Shown here: positions 1 to 8,719 of the stretch, piece after piece | Numbering within the stretch: the first letter of the stretch is position 1 | How the letters are laid out: every line of letters starts with the position of its first letter | DNA from: Streptomyces sp. NBC_01116 | GTDB lineage: Bacteria; Actinomycetota; Actinomycetes; Streptomycetales; Streptomycetaceae | Assembly (NCBI RefSeq): GCF_041435495.1 | Contig: NZ_CP108644.1 | Span: 930,001-994,000, forward strand | DNA: 64,000 nucleotides | Direction: 5' to 3' | Position numbers and translations under genes: made by a program | The notes under the pieces: generated by a model | What the model saw: only the letters and a program-made list of their open reading frames with translations | What the model was told of the DNA's origin: nothing | Database searches by the model: none

Positions 1-317
1 ACGGTTCCGTGCCCGGCCTGGGCAATGTGGACCCGCACGGCTATGTGCGGCTGCACGAGGCGGCGGTGAAGGGCGACTGGGCCACCGCCAGGGCCGAACA
101 GGACCGGCTCGTCGGCCTGTTCGACATCGTCCGCGCGGCGCGCCCCGGCACGGCTTCGGCGACGGCCGCGGGGCTGGGGGCGTTCAAGACGGCCCTGATG
201 CTGCGCGGGATCATCGAGACCAACGTGATGAGCGCGCCGATGCGCCGCCTGGACGAGGCGGAGACGGCGTCGATCGCGGCCTGCCTGGAGCTGGCGGGGC
301 TCTCCCTGGCCCGGTAG
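1..317 (+). CDS. DapA/NanA-family aldolase, C-terminal part
   Basis: This is the C-terminal end of a dihydrodipicolinate synthase/N-acetylneuraminate lyase family protein. Its start and its Schiff-base lysine lie left of the window. About 104 codons are visible, in the frame that begins at base 3. They open with the loop GSVPGLGNVDP, a late-barrel segment typical of the family, followed by the helical C-terminal domain. Family members use pyruvate in aldol additions or cleave 2-keto-3-deoxy acids. The neighbours (hydroxyacid dehydrogenase, sugar importer, polysaccharide lyase) suggest a catabolic sugar-acid aldolase and not the lysine-pathway enzyme, but that is inference. It converges on the ThuA-like gene. 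Confidence 0.8.
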   Translation, partial: GSVPGLGNVDPHGYVRLHEAAVKGDWATARAEQDRLVGLFDIVRAARPGTASATAAGLGAFKTALMLRGIIETNVMSAPMRRLDEAETASIAACLELAGLSLAR

Positions 318-357
318 GTACCAGCGGCCCACGCCCCTGGGCGGCCGGTGCAGGACG

Positions 358-1038
358 TCAGGCGGTCGCGCCCGTCGCCCAGCACAGGCCGCCCAGCAGG
401 TGGCGGCGGAAGGCCGGGTCGCCGTAGGCCTCGTCCGCGTGGCCCAGCGACGTGTAGAAGGAGCGGCCCGCGCCGGCCTCCCCGCACCAGACCAGGGGGT
501 GGTCGGAGCCCATGCCGCCGCCCTCGTAGCCGGTCTCGTCGACGGTGGCGAGGACCCGTACGCCCGGGCGGCGCGGGTTGGCCCGGAAGTCGTACCACTC
601 GTCGCTCCACTCCCACCGCGCCGGCAGGTGGGCCGTCGCCGGATGGCTCCGGTCCTCCACCAGCACGGTGCCGGGCTGGAACGCGGGATGGCCCCCGAAA
701 CGCGCACCGAGCAGTTCGCCGTAGTACGGCCAGCCGTACTCGGTGCACGCGGCGGAGTGGACGCCCAGGAAGCCGCCGCCGTCCGTGACCCACCGCTGGA
801 GCGCGGCCCGCCCCTCCTCGGTGAGGACGTCGCCGCTCGTGGACAGGAAGACCACCGCGCCGCGTCCCGCCAGGGAGGCGTCGGTGAAGACCGCGGGGTC
901 CTCGGAGGTCTCCACCGTGAAGCCCTCCTCCTCGCCCAGTTCGCGCAGAGCGGTGCGCGCGGCGGGGATCGACGCGTGCCGGTAGGCCGTCGTACGGGTG
1001 TAGACGAGGACGTCCGACAGGTGGCCGGTCAGGGGCAT
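358..1038 (-). CDS. ThuA-like domain protein
   Basis: A 226-residue single-domain protein of the ThuA (trehalose utilisation) family, a class I glutamine-amidotransferase-like fold whose chemistry is poorly defined. Visible family features are LVYTRTTAYRHASIPA near the N-terminus, GGGFLGVHSAA in the middle, and a C-terminal SFYTSLGHADEAY segment. There is no signal peptide. It starts at ATG with CGGAG about 9 bases upstream, 26 bases after the hydroxyacid dehydrogenase, so it is probably the last gene of the sugar-transporter operon. ThuA-like proteins often accompany oxidoreductases in sugar catabolism; the substrate here is unknown. Confidence 0.85.
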   Translation of the reverse strand: MPLTGHLSDVLVYTRTTAYRHASIPAARTALRELGEEEGFTVETSEDPAVFTDASLAGRGAVVFLSTSGDVLTEEGRAALQRWVTDGGGFLGVHSAACTEYGWPYYGELLGARFGGHPAFQPGTVLVEDRSHPATAHLPARWEWSDEWYDFRANPRRPGVRVLATVDETGYEGGGMGSDHPLVWCGEAGAGRSFYTSLGHADEAYGDPAFRRHLLGGLCWATGATA

Positions 1039-1064
1039 GCGGTTGCTCCGGTTCTCTCGCGCGA

Positions 1065-2075
1065 TCAGGCCGAGGTGGTCAGGGCGGCGCGGGTCACCGC
1101 GTGGGCGAACTCCTGCCCGGCGCAGTAGCGTTCGACCTCGTCGAGGGCGCTGCGGGTGATGCGCTGGAGTTCGCCGCCGAGCGAGCCGGCGATGTGCGGG
1201 GTCAGCAGGACGTTCGGCAGCGAGTACAGGGGCGACGTGGCGGGCAGCACCTCGGGGTCGGTGACGTCCAGGACCGCGTGGACGCGTCCCGACAGGGCCT
1301 CGGCGGTGAGGGCCTCGGTGTCGACGAGCGAGCCGCGTCCGGTGTTGACGAGGGTGGCGCCGTCACGCAGGAGCGACAGTCTCCGGGCGTCGAGCAGGTG
1401 GTGGGTCTCGGGCAGGGCGGGCGCGTGGAGCGAGACGACGTCGCAGGCGCCGAGCATCTCGTCGAGTCCGACGAGCCGGGCGCCGAGCGACCGGGCCTCG
1501 GCGGGGTCGAGGTGGGGGTCGGCCAGCAGGACGTCGAAGTCATGGGGGCGGAGCAGCTCCAGCACCCTGCGGCCCACCAGGGACGCGCCCACCAGGCCGA
1601 CCGTCCTGCGGTAGTTGCCGAAGCCCGGGAAGTGGGCCGCCCAGTCCAGGACCTCGCGGTGTTCGCGGTAGAGCCCGCCGATCTCCCGTACGCGCTTGTT
1701 GGCGAAGAGGATGGCGGCGAGCGTGTACTCGGCGACGGGTACGGCGTTGGCGGCTGCCGCGGTGGAGACGCGGATACCGCGGTCCCAACAGGCATCCGTC
1801 ACATGGTGTTTGACGCTGCCCGCCGCGTGCACGACCGCCTTCAGCGCGGGCATGCGGGCGAGGGCGGCGGCGTCGAGCGGTGGGCATCCCCAGGACGTGA
1901 TCAGGAGCTCGACGGCCGCCGGGTCCGGCACCGCGACGAAGGTCTCGGCGACGACGTGCGGGTCGATGTCGACCTGGCGGGTCAGCCGTTCGAGCGCGGC
2001 CGGGGTGAAGAGGGCGTCGCGGTGCCGGCGGCCCATGGCGAAGAGGGCGCGCGGGCGGGACGGAGTGGATGGCAT
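1065..2075 (-). CDS. D-isomer-specific 2-hydroxyacid dehydrogenase
   Basis: A 336-residue NAD(P)-dependent dehydrogenase that interconverts a 2-hydroxy acid and a 2-keto acid. The dinucleotide-binding loop reads GLVGASLVGRRVLELL. The catalytic arginine lies in NTGRGSLVDTEAL, and the catalytic histidine in LLTPHIAGSLGG. I chose the ATG at 2075 because AGGAT lies 7 bases upstream; an in-frame ATG four codons earlier (2087) is possible. It follows the inner permease gene by about 21 bases and belongs to the same operon. Its substrate is probably an acid derived from the imported sugar. Confidence 0.88.
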   Translation of the reverse strand: MPSTPSRPRALFAMGRRHRDALFTPAALERLTRQVDIDPHVVAETFVAVPDPAAVELLITSWGCPPLDAAALARMPALKAVVHAAGSVKHHVTDACWDRGIRVSTAAAANAVPVAEYTLAAILFANKRVREIGGLYREHREVLDWAAHFPGFGNYRRTVGLVGASLVGRRVLELLRPHDFDVLLADPHLDPAEARSLGARLVGLDEMLGACDVVSLHAPALPETHHLLDARRLSLLRDGATLVNTGRGSLVDTEALTAEALSGRVHAVLDVTDPEVLPATSPLYSLPNVLLTPHIAGSLGGELQRITRSALDEVERYCAGQEFAHAVTRAALTTSA

Positions 2076-2096
2076 GGGGATCCTCATGACGATGGC

Positions 2097-2996
2097 CTAC
2101 TTGACGGCGCCGGCGGTCATGCCGGACTTCCAGAATCGCTGGAGCATCAGGAAGAGGACGACCAGGGGGACCACGGACACCAGCGATCCGACGATCGCCA
2201 GGAGGTAGTCCTGCGGGTGGCCCTGGGAGAGCGCGGACGAATACCACACGTACAGGCCGAGGTTGACCGGGAAGAGGTCCTCGTCGGACAGCATCACCAG
2301 GGGCAGGAAGAAGCTGTTCCAGATCTGGGTGAACTGGAAGAGGAAGATGGTCACGAAGCCGGGCGCGACCATGGGCAGGGCGATCCGGCAGAAGGTCCTG
2401 AACTCGCCGGCCCCGTCCACCCGGGCCGCTTCGAGGACCTCCCCGGGGACGTAGGACGCGCTGAAGACCCGGGCCAGATAGACCCCGAACGGGAACACGA
2501 GGCCGGGGATGAACACGCCCCAGAAGCTGTTCACGAGGCCGACCTCGGCGGCTATCAGGTACAGCGGGATCGCCATCGCGGTTCCGGGCACCATGACGCC
2601 GAGCAGGACGAGGGAGAAGATCCTCTCCTTGCCGGGGAAGTCCAGTTTGTCGAACGCGTACCCGGCGGCCACGCTGAACACCGTGGCGAGCAGCGCGCCG
2701 ACTCCTGCGTACAGGACCGTGTTGAGCAGCCAGCGCAGGAAGATGCCGTCGTCGACGTCGAACAGGTACTGGAGGTTGTCGAGGAGCGCGAAGTCGTCGC
2801 CCGGTGCGAAGCCGTTCGTGGCGAAGAGGTCCTGGCGGCTCTTGGTGGACGACAGGACCAGCCAGAGCATCGGCAGGAGGGTGTAGAGGGCGGCGAGCCC
2901 CAGCATCGCGGTCACGCCGGCCCTGGACAGCAGGACCGAGGGACGCCGGCCGGGGCCGCGCGGGGCCGGGGCGGTGCGTGTCGTGGGCTGGGTCAC
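2097..2996 (-). CDS. Sugar ABC transporter permease (MalG type)
   Basis: A 299-residue integral membrane protein of the CUT1 binding-protein-dependent transport family. Hydrophobic spans are clear from about residue 20 onward. The cytoplasmic EAA loop (EAARVDGAGEFRTF) that docks on the ATPase is present. It starts at GTG, which overlaps the stop of the upstream permease by four bases (GTGA), so the two are translationally coupled. An open frame continues far upstream to about 4676, but that extension is antisense-like shadow. No ATPase gene lies in the operon; in Streptomyces CUT1 importers commonly share the MsiK ATPase, which I infer here. Confidence 0.93.
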   Translation of the reverse strand: MTQPTTRTAPAPRGPGRRPSVLLSRAGVTAMLGLAALYTLLPMLWLVLSSTKSRQDLFATNGFAPGDDFALLDNLQYLFDVDDGIFLRWLLNTVLYAGVGALLATVFSVAAGYAFDKLDFPGKERIFSLVLLGVMVPGTAMAIPLYLIAAEVGLVNSFWGVFIPGLVFPFGVYLARVFSASYVPGEVLEAARVDGAGEFRTFCRIALPMVAPGFVTIFLFQFTQIWNSFFLPLVMLSDEDLFPVNLGLYVWYSSALSQGHPQDYLLAIVGSLVSVVPLVVLFLMLQRFWKSGMTAGAVK

Positions 2997-3889
2997 GGCT
3001 TGCTCCTGCTGCGCGAGAAACGGGTCACGAGGAAGGACAGCACCGCGGCGAACACCGCGATGAGCAGCGAGGCGGCCGCCGCCAGACCGAAGTTGTTGTG
3101 GGTGAAGGCTGCGGTCTGGACGAACATGTTGGGCGTCCAGCTGCTGCCGATCGCGCTGGAGGCGCTGTAGATGACCTTCGGTTCCGTGAAGAGCTGGACC
3201 GATCCGATGACGGTGAACAGCACGGCCAGCGCGATGGCCGGGCGGATCATCGGCACCTTGATCGACAGGGCGGTGCGGATGCCGCCCGCGCCGTCGATCC
3301 TCGCCGCGTCGAGAGTCTCGCCCGGCACCGCCTGGAGCGCGGCGTAGAAGATGACCATGTTGTAGCCGATCCACTCCCAGACGGCGATGTTCGCCGCGGA
3401 GAACACCGCGTTGTCCGCCGAGAGGAAGTCGATGTCGAGGCCGCCGGAGGCGAGGAAGTCGGTCACCGGGCTCAGCCCCGGCGTGTACAGGTAGACCCAG
3501 ATGAGAGCCGCGATGAGTCCGGGCACCGCGTGCGGGAGGAACAGCGCCAGCTGGAAGAAGGCCCGCGCCTTGGCCAGTGCCGTGTCCAGCAGCAGGGCGA
3601 GCACGAGGGCGCCGCCGATCATCACCGGGATGTAGACGGCGATGTACGCGGCGATCGTGACGAATCCGCTGCGGAACGCGGGGTCGGACAGCGCCTGGAC
3701 GTAGTTGTCCACTCCGGCGAAGACCTCTTCCGCGCCGCCGAAGCCGAGTCCGGAGGTGCGGGTGGTGAACAGGCTCATCCAGCCCGCGTAGGCCAGCGGG
3801 GCGATGGTGACGGCGGTGAAGAGAGCGAAGAACGGTGCCAGAAGCAGCGCGGCGGTACGGCGCTGGGCGCGGGCTGACGGGGTTGCCAT
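2993..3889 (-). CDS. Sugar ABC transporter permease (MalF type)
   Basis: A 298-residue membrane permease, the partner of the next gene. It shows about six hydrophobic spans and an EAA loop (LDAARIDGAGGIRTAL). I chose the ATG at 3889 (MATPSARAQRR): it is preceded by a purine-rich GAGAAAGG ribosome site and leads straight into the first membrane span. An in-frame extension to 3964 would add a proline- and arginine-rich tail with no family support. It lies about 105 bases downstream of the binding-protein gene and overlaps the following permease by four bases. Confidence 0.92.
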   Translation of the reverse strand: MATPSARAQRRTAALLLAPFFALFTAVTIAPLAYAGWMSLFTTRTSGLGFGGAEEVFAGVDNYVQALSDPAFRSGFVTIAAYIAVYIPVMIGGALVLALLLDTALAKARAFFQLALFLPHAVPGLIAALIWVYLYTPGLSPVTDFLASGGLDIDFLSADNAVFSAANIAVWEWIGYNMVIFYAALQAVPGETLDAARIDGAGGIRTALSIKVPMIRPAIALAVLFTVIGSVQLFTEPKVIYSASSAIGSSWTPNMFVQTAAFTHNNFGLAAAASLLIAVFAAVLSFLVTRFSRSRSKP

Positions 3890-3994
3890 ACCGGGCCTTT
3901 CTCGAGGAGAGCGGGAAGGTGCGGGGAGCGGGCCGATGCCGGCCTCGTCGGGTGGGTCGGGCATCGGCTCTGCGGTTCGGCGTCCGGAACGCCC

Positions 3995-5299
3995 CTACTC
4001 GGCGACCTTCATCCCGCGGCGTTCCATGTCCTCGACGGTGGCCCGCTGGGCCTCGGCGAGGACGTCGACGAGCTTCGTCCCGCCGTCGGCGACCTTGGGA
4101 AGCCGGTCGACGACGGCGGTGTTGGTGGTTCCCATGACGGGGCCCCACGTCCAGCCCGGCACGATGGACCTGTACGACGCGCTGCCCACGGCGTAGATGT
4201 CCTGGCCGCCGAAGTAGTCGGTGGGGAAGGCGGACTTGGTGACCGGCACGAGACGGGGGTCGGCGGGGAACATGCTGCTGGTGCCGGTGGAGACCCACGC
4301 CTTCATGCCCTCGGGGTCGGTCGTGATCCACTTGATGAACTCGGCGGCGGCCGCGGCGTTCTTCGCGCCCTTCGGGATGACGAAGGAGGAGCCGCCGTAC
4401 ATGGCGGACGCCGGCTTGCCGTCCCAGGTGGGGACCGGGGCGACGGACCACTTGCCCTTCTGGTCGGCGACGGTGGCCTGTTGGGCTCCGGCGCACCAGC
4501 TCGCGCAGACGTAGGCGACGGTCCGGTCCTGCTGGACGCTCGTCCAGAACGGGTCGAGCGAGCCGAGGGAGTGGACGAGGTCCTGGTCCGCGAGGTCGCC
4601 CCAGTAGTCGGCGACCTTCCGGGAGGGCGCGTCGGTCAGCGACACCTTCCAGGCGTCCTTCTCCGTGTCGAACCACTGCGATCCGGCCTGCTGGGCGAGG
4701 GCGGTCAGCAGGCCGGGGTTGTCGGTGTACAGGACGCCGCCGCGGGCCTTCGGATCCGCCTTCCTCACCTGTCCGGTCATGGTCCGGTACTCGGCCCAGG
4801 TGGTGGGGACGTCGATGCCGTGGGACGTGAAGAAGTCGTTCCGGTAGAACATCATCAGCGGGGCGGCGTCACGGGGAACGCCCCAGGTCTCGCCGCCCAG
4901 TTGGACCAACTCCCGGGTCGCCGGCGGGAAATGGTCCTCGACCAGCGGGCCGAGCCGGTCGTCGAGGCCTTCCAGTTTGCCCTGCGTGGCGAATTCGGGC
5001 AGTTGGGCGAACTCGGCCACCGCGACATCGGGGACGGTCCCGGCCTTCACGGCGTTCGTGAGCTTGGAGTAGTACTCCTGGCCCGACGGCACCGCCTCGA
5101 AGGTCACCTCGATGTCCGGGTGGGACCGGTTGAAGGCCTCCGCCACCTCGTCGGAGCCCTTGACGAAGGACCAGAAGGTGACCTTCCCCGTGCCCTTCTC
5201 CGCCGCGGGTTTCCCGCCGTCCGAGTCGCCACATCCCGTGGCGAGCAGGCCGAGGGCCGCGGCGGAGCAGACCAGCGCTGTCAGCCGTCTACGAAACAT
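3995..5299 (-). CDS. Sugar-binding lipoprotein of ABC importer
   Basis: A 434-residue extracellular solute-binding protein (family 1). The chosen start at 5299 (MFRRRLTALVCS) gives a classical lipoprotein signal with lipobox LATGC, so the mature protein is lipid-anchored outside the membrane. The body shows typical family-1 segments such as GKVTFWSFVKGSDEVAEAFN and a C-terminal AAEFIKWITTDPEG. It is the first gene of the importer operon (binding protein, two permeases, dehydrogenase, ThuA). Just upstream lies a long perfect inverted repeat, and beyond it the regulator gene on the same strand. The ligand is unknown; the linked polysaccharide lyase suggests an oligosaccharide or uronide. Confidence 0.93.
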   Translation of the reverse strand: MFRRRLTALVCSAAALGLLATGCGDSDGGKPAAEKGTGKVTFWSFVKGSDEVAEAFNRSHPDIEVTFEAVPSGQEYYSKLTNAVKAGTVPDVAVAEFAQLPEFATQGKLEGLDDRLGPLVEDHFPPATRELVQLGGETWGVPRDAAPLMMFYRNDFFTSHGIDVPTTWAEYRTMTGQVRKADPKARGGVLYTDNPGLLTALAQQAGSQWFDTEKDAWKVSLTDAPSRKVADYWGDLADQDLVHSLGSLDPFWTSVQQDRTVAYVCASWCAGAQQATVADQKGKWSVAPVPTWDGKPASAMYGGSSFVIPKGAKNAAAAAEFIKWITTDPEGMKAWVSTGTSSMFPADPRLVPVTKSAFPTDYFGGQDIYAVGSASYRSIVPGWTWGPVMGTTNTAVVDRLPKVADGGTKLVDVLAEAQRATVEDMERRGMKVAE

Positions 5300-5363
5300 G
5301 ATGTGCCACCGATCGTTTGCTTGGGTGTCACAGCAATCATTCGTTACGTACGACATCGCGTCA

Positions 5364-5405
5364 ATGCATTCGCTTTCGTTTTTTGGGAAACGAAAGCGAA
5401 TGCAT
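5364..5405. promoter_or_regulatory. Perfect 18-bp inverted repeat, likely operator
   Basis: Arms 5364-5381 and 5388-5405 are exact reverse complements (half-site ATGCATTCGCTTTCGTTT) around the 6-base centre TTTGGG. The repeat lies between the regulator stop (5421) and the binding-protein start (5299), about 65 bases upstream of the latter. CGCTTTCG/CGAAAGCG half-sites suit a LacI- or DeoR-type repressor. There is no T-run after the hairpin on the transcribed strand, so an operator is favoured over an intrinsic terminator, though it could do both. Confidence 0.7.
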
Positions 5406-5420
5406 CACTTGCTCACGCGT

Positions 5421-6500
5421 TCACCCGCGCCGGGCGCCGCAGGACGCCCGTACCCGCAGTTCGGGGCGGAGCAGGATCTCCGCCTGGGGCGTGGCGGGGT
5501 GGGACAGCCGGCGCACCGCCAGGTCGAGGGCCCACGCCCCCACGGCCTGCTTGGGGGGAGCGACCGCGGTGAGGGGTGTCTCGCTCAGCTCGGCGACCTC
5601 GTCGTCGTAGGTGACCAGGGCCAGGTCCTCCGGCACCCGCAGCCCCCGCGCGCGCAGGATGCCGACGAGCGCGATGGCGTCGATGTCGTTGTGCACCAGC
5701 GCCGCCCGGACCTCGCCGGCCTCCACGGCCCGGATCACCTCGTCGAACCGCCCGTCGGCCGGGGCCGCGTCACCGCCGGTGACGATGCGGTACTCCGGCC
5801 CCGGCCGCAGCCCCACGGACGCCACGGCTTCGGCGTAACCAGCGCTGAGGTGCGCGGTGTTCGGGCTCTCGACCCGGGCGACCAGGGCCACCCGGTCGTG
5901 CCCGAGCCCGGCGAGGTGGCGTACCGCCAGCGCCGCACCGTAGGCGTGGTCCGACGCGACCTGCTCCAGCCTGCCCGCCTTGATCCCCGCCCTGCGCTCC
6001 ACCAGGACGGCCGGCACCTCCAGGCCGCTCAGCCACCGCTCGGCCTCGTCCACCGGACGCAGTCCCGGGTGCAGCATCAGCAGCAGGCCGTCGATGCCTC
6101 CGGCCACGAGCTGGCGGACCTGTTCCTGGTTCTCCGACAGGGACTCCCCGGAGACGGCCAGCACGACCCGCACGCCGAGCGAGCGGGCCGCGTCCTGGAC
6201 TCCGCGGATGACCTCCGCGTAGTAGTAGCCGCCCGGGGGCACCACCAGCCCGACGGCGTACCGCTCCGTCGCGGACGGCGGGGCGACGACGGGCGTCTCG
6301 ACCGGGGCGGGGCCCGCCGGTGCGAGGGCCCTGGCACCGCCGTGCACCCGGGTCAGCAGCCCTCGGCCCGCCAACTCCCGTACGTCCTGGCGCAGGGTGA
6401 CGGCGGAAACGCCCATCTCCTCGGCCAGTGCCTTCACGGTGATCGACCCCTGGCGCTCCACAGCGCGCAGAATCGCTTCCCGGCGCTCGTCAGCCAACAC
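5421..6500 (-). CDS. Hybrid regulator: DeoR-type HTH plus LacI-type sensor domain
   Basis: A 359-residue transcription factor. Residues 1-75 form a DeoR-type winged helix (ERREAILRAVERQGSITVKA, then LRQDVRELAGRGLLTRVHGG). From about residue 95 it has a periplasmic-binding-protein-like effector domain of the LacI/GalR kind (AVGLVVPPGGYYYAEVIRG; LAPTVTYDD-type C-terminal core LALVTYDDEVAEL). The usual LacI HTH and hinge are missing. I chose GTG 6500 because GAGAGGGG lies 7 bases upstream; an in-frame ATG at 6563 is less likely. It lies directly upstream of the importer operon, so it is probably its sugar-responsive repressor, acting on the inverted repeat at 5364-5405. Confidence 0.88.
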   Translation of the reverse strand: MLADERREAILRAVERQGSITVKALAEEMGVSAVTLRQDVRELAGRGLLTRVHGGARALAPAGPAPVETPVVAPPSATERYAVGLVVPPGGYYYAEVIRGVQDAARSLGVRVVLAVSGESLSENQEQVRQLVAGGIDGLLLMLHPGLRPVDEAERWLSGLEVPAVLVERRAGIKAGRLEQVASDHAYGAALAVRHLAGLGHDRVALVARVESPNTAHLSAGYAEAVASVGLRPGPEYRIVTGGDAAPADGRFDEVIRAVEAGEVRAALVHNDIDAIALVGILRARGLRVPEDLALVTYDDEVAELSETPLTAVAPPKQAVGAWALDLAVRRLSHPATPQAEILLRPELRVRASCGARRG

Positions 6501-6614
6501 CTTCGGTCCCCTCTCGGTAGCGAGTGAGTCACAGCCCTTCACTCGATAACCGAAAGATATCAATCAAAGGTCACCATCGGCCGGGAACGCCGGATCACCC
6601 GAACGGCGGTCGGT

Positions 6615-8645
6615 TCAGTGCGAGGGCCTGTCGTCGACCGCGACCAGGTGGTGCCCGCGGAGCGTGTAGAGCAGACCGTCGTACACGTTGACGTGCGGGC
6701 CGCTGTACCAGGCGCCGTTGATCCCGGCGACGACCGTGCTGACGGCGAACGTCTTCGGGTGGAAGCGGAAGAGCGTGGTGTCCGAGACGCCGTAGACCGC
6801 GCCGCGGTGGGTGACCATGGCGGCGAACCCCTTGCTCACCGCGCTGACGTCAGCGGTGTGCACCACCTTCCTGGTCCGCACGTCGACGACGAACAGGGCG
6901 CCCTTCGTCGTGAGCCCGTAGAGGTTCCGGCCCTGCACCGCCAGGGCGGCCACACCCGCCGCCTGCTCGGTGTCCAGGCGCCACCGCTCCCTGCCCGTGA
7001 CCGGGTCGAGGGCGACGACGGTGGCGCGCGGGCCCTCCTTGGAGGTGTTGTCACCGCCCAGGAAGGCGACGCCGTCCCGGTTGGCCACGGCCCGGACGAG
7101 CTGGACGTCGTCGATCGGGTTGACGTAGGAGGCCTTCCTGCCCTTCCTCGGGCAGTACGTCCACAGGGCGCCTCCGCCCTCGGTGTCGGACTGGACCCCG
7201 ACGAGGAGCAGCCTGTTCTCCGGGTCCCACGAGGTGTCCAGCGGACGGTTCTGCTCGCTGGGGAAGCTCGCGGCCTGCTGCGGGTCGCGTCGCCGGGCGG
7301 GGTCGTACCGCCAGATGCCCTGTGCGTTGTACTGGCCGGTGTACAGGATGCCGCCGATCACCTCGGCGTCCTTCGCCTCACCGGGCGCGGGCAGGTTGAC
7401 GACCTCGCCGGTCCGCAGGTCGCGCCGGGAGATGGCGCCGTTGCCGCCGAGGTAGACGTATCCGTGCCCGGCGGCTATCCCCATGCCCGCCTGCGGACCT
7501 GCCTCCGCGCCCGCTCCGTGCAGATCGGTGACGACCGACGTGCGTGCCGCCACGTCGATCTCGGCGACGCATCCGTACGCCGAGACGACCACCAGCTTCC
7601 CGTCGACGTGCTCCACGCCCCAGATCTCGCCCAGGTCCGGCCCGTCGAACTCCACGGGGGAAAGCGTCCGGTCCGCCTTCGCGTAGGCGTGGAGACCCGA
7701 TTCTGAGGCGAAGTAGATACGGTCCGCGTCGGCGGCGAGCATCTTGACGACCGTGCCCTCCGTGGGCACGACGGTGTACGAGGACAGGTCGTCCAGGTCC
7801 ATCACGGCGAGCTTCGCGGGGTCGACCCCGCCGGAGGTGCCGACGACCAGATGACCGTCCACGACGGCGAGTTCCCGCAGGCTGGGGTCCTTCTCCATCT
7901 CCTTGGGCACGATCGGGGTGAAGGCGTTCGTCGTGCGGTCGAAGGCGTACAGGGAGGCCTTGCTCGCGCCGCCGCCGCCGGCGAGGACGCTGCCCGCCCC
8001 GAAGAAGACGGTGGTGTCCGAGGCCGCCACCGCCCGGGCCAGGGTCGCCCTGGGGTCGGGTACGCCCCGGTCGGTGACCGTGCCGGTGGACGGGTCGTAC
8101 TCCCACAGGGAGGGCGCCTTCCCCGGGACTCCGCCCACGGCGTAGACGGTGCCGTCGGGGGCCACCGCGAGATCCCGGATGTCGCGGTCCTCGGTCCTGC
8201 CGACGGCCAGGGCGGGGGTTCCGGGCGTCCTCAGGTCCCACCGGTAGAGGTTCGGCCCGCCCTGGTCGGCCTTGACCAGGACGCCGATGTAGAGATAGCG
8301 GCCGGTGGGGTCGGCCGCGAGCGCCTGGACGGACGGCTCGGGCCCCGCGTCGAGAACGGTGCGGGACACCACCGCGCGGCTCGGCAGATGGAACCCGATC
8401 ACGCTGGCCGGCCGCATGTTGCGCGACCCGATGTACACGGTGTCGCCGACCAGCAGACCGCTCATCAGCGAGAACTGGACCAGGCCCGGGCCCAGGTCGG
8501 TCACCTTCGTCGTGGCCGTCGTGGCCGTCGCGGCTGGGGCGGCGCCGGCCCGGGGGGCGAGGAGCGTTCCGGCGGCCGTCGTCAGCCCGAACGCGCCACC
8601 GGCCTGGAGCAGGCGGCGCCTGCTCGGGGAAGAGAAGTGGGTCAT
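6615..8645 (-). CDS. Tat-exported beta-propeller (PQQ/quinoprotein-like) protein
   Basis: A 676-residue secreted protein. The N-terminus carries a twin-arginine signal (SRRRLLQAGGAFGL) followed by an AGAAPAA cleavage region. The rest is a long run of beta-propeller blades with recurring patterns such as LYRWDLRTPG, VVALDPVTGRERWRLD and LFVVDVRTRKVVHTADV, as in PQQ-binding-like and YncE-like repeats. No catalytic site can be assigned. It starts at ATG with GGAG 6 bases upstream. It follows the secreted polysaccharide lyase on the same strand by about 75 bases, so the two are probably co-transcribed; a polymer-binding or sensing role outside the cell is plausible but unproven. Confidence 0.8.
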   Translation of the reverse strand: MTHFSSPSRRRLLQAGGAFGLTTAAGTLLAPRAGAAPAATATTATTKVTDLGPGLVQFSLMSGLLVGDTVYIGSRNMRPASVIGFHLPSRAVVSRTVLDAGPEPSVQALAADPTGRYLYIGVLVKADQGGPNLYRWDLRTPGTPALAVGRTEDRDIRDLAVAPDGTVYAVGGVPGKAPSLWEYDPSTGTVTDRGVPDPRATLARAVAASDTTVFFGAGSVLAGGGGASKASLYAFDRTTNAFTPIVPKEMEKDPSLRELAVVDGHLVVGTSGGVDPAKLAVMDLDDLSSYTVVPTEGTVVKMLAADADRIYFASESGLHAYAKADRTLSPVEFDGPDLGEIWGVEHVDGKLVVVSAYGCVAEIDVAARTSVVTDLHGAGAEAGPQAGMGIAAGHGYVYLGGNGAISRRDLRTGEVVNLPAPGEAKDAEVIGGILYTGQYNAQGIWRYDPARRRDPQQAASFPSEQNRPLDTSWDPENRLLLVGVQSDTEGGGALWTYCPRKGRKASYVNPIDDVQLVRAVANRDGVAFLGGDNTSKEGPRATVVALDPVTGRERWRLDTEQAAGVAALAVQGRNLYGLTTKGALFVVDVRTRKVVHTADVSAVSKGFAAMVTHRGAVYGVSDTTLFRFHPKTFAVSTVVAGINGAWYSGPHVNVYDGLLYTLRGHHLVAVDDRPSH

Positions 8646-8719
8646 CTGTACTCCATGGGGGGGGTGCGGGGTGTGGGGATATATGTGTCGAGCGCGCGGG
8701 GGCCGGGTCGCGGACCGGG

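Noticed and set aside
2097..4676. Single open frame of 859 codons on the minus strand
   Set aside because: Only its last 299 codons encode a permease; the rest is a shadow of the other permease and the binding protein, with Arg/Pro-rich nonsense sequence.
5364..5405. Intrinsic terminator of the regulator gene
   Set aside because: The hairpin is strong but not followed by a U-run on the transcribed strand, and its CGAAAGCG half-sites suit a repressor better.
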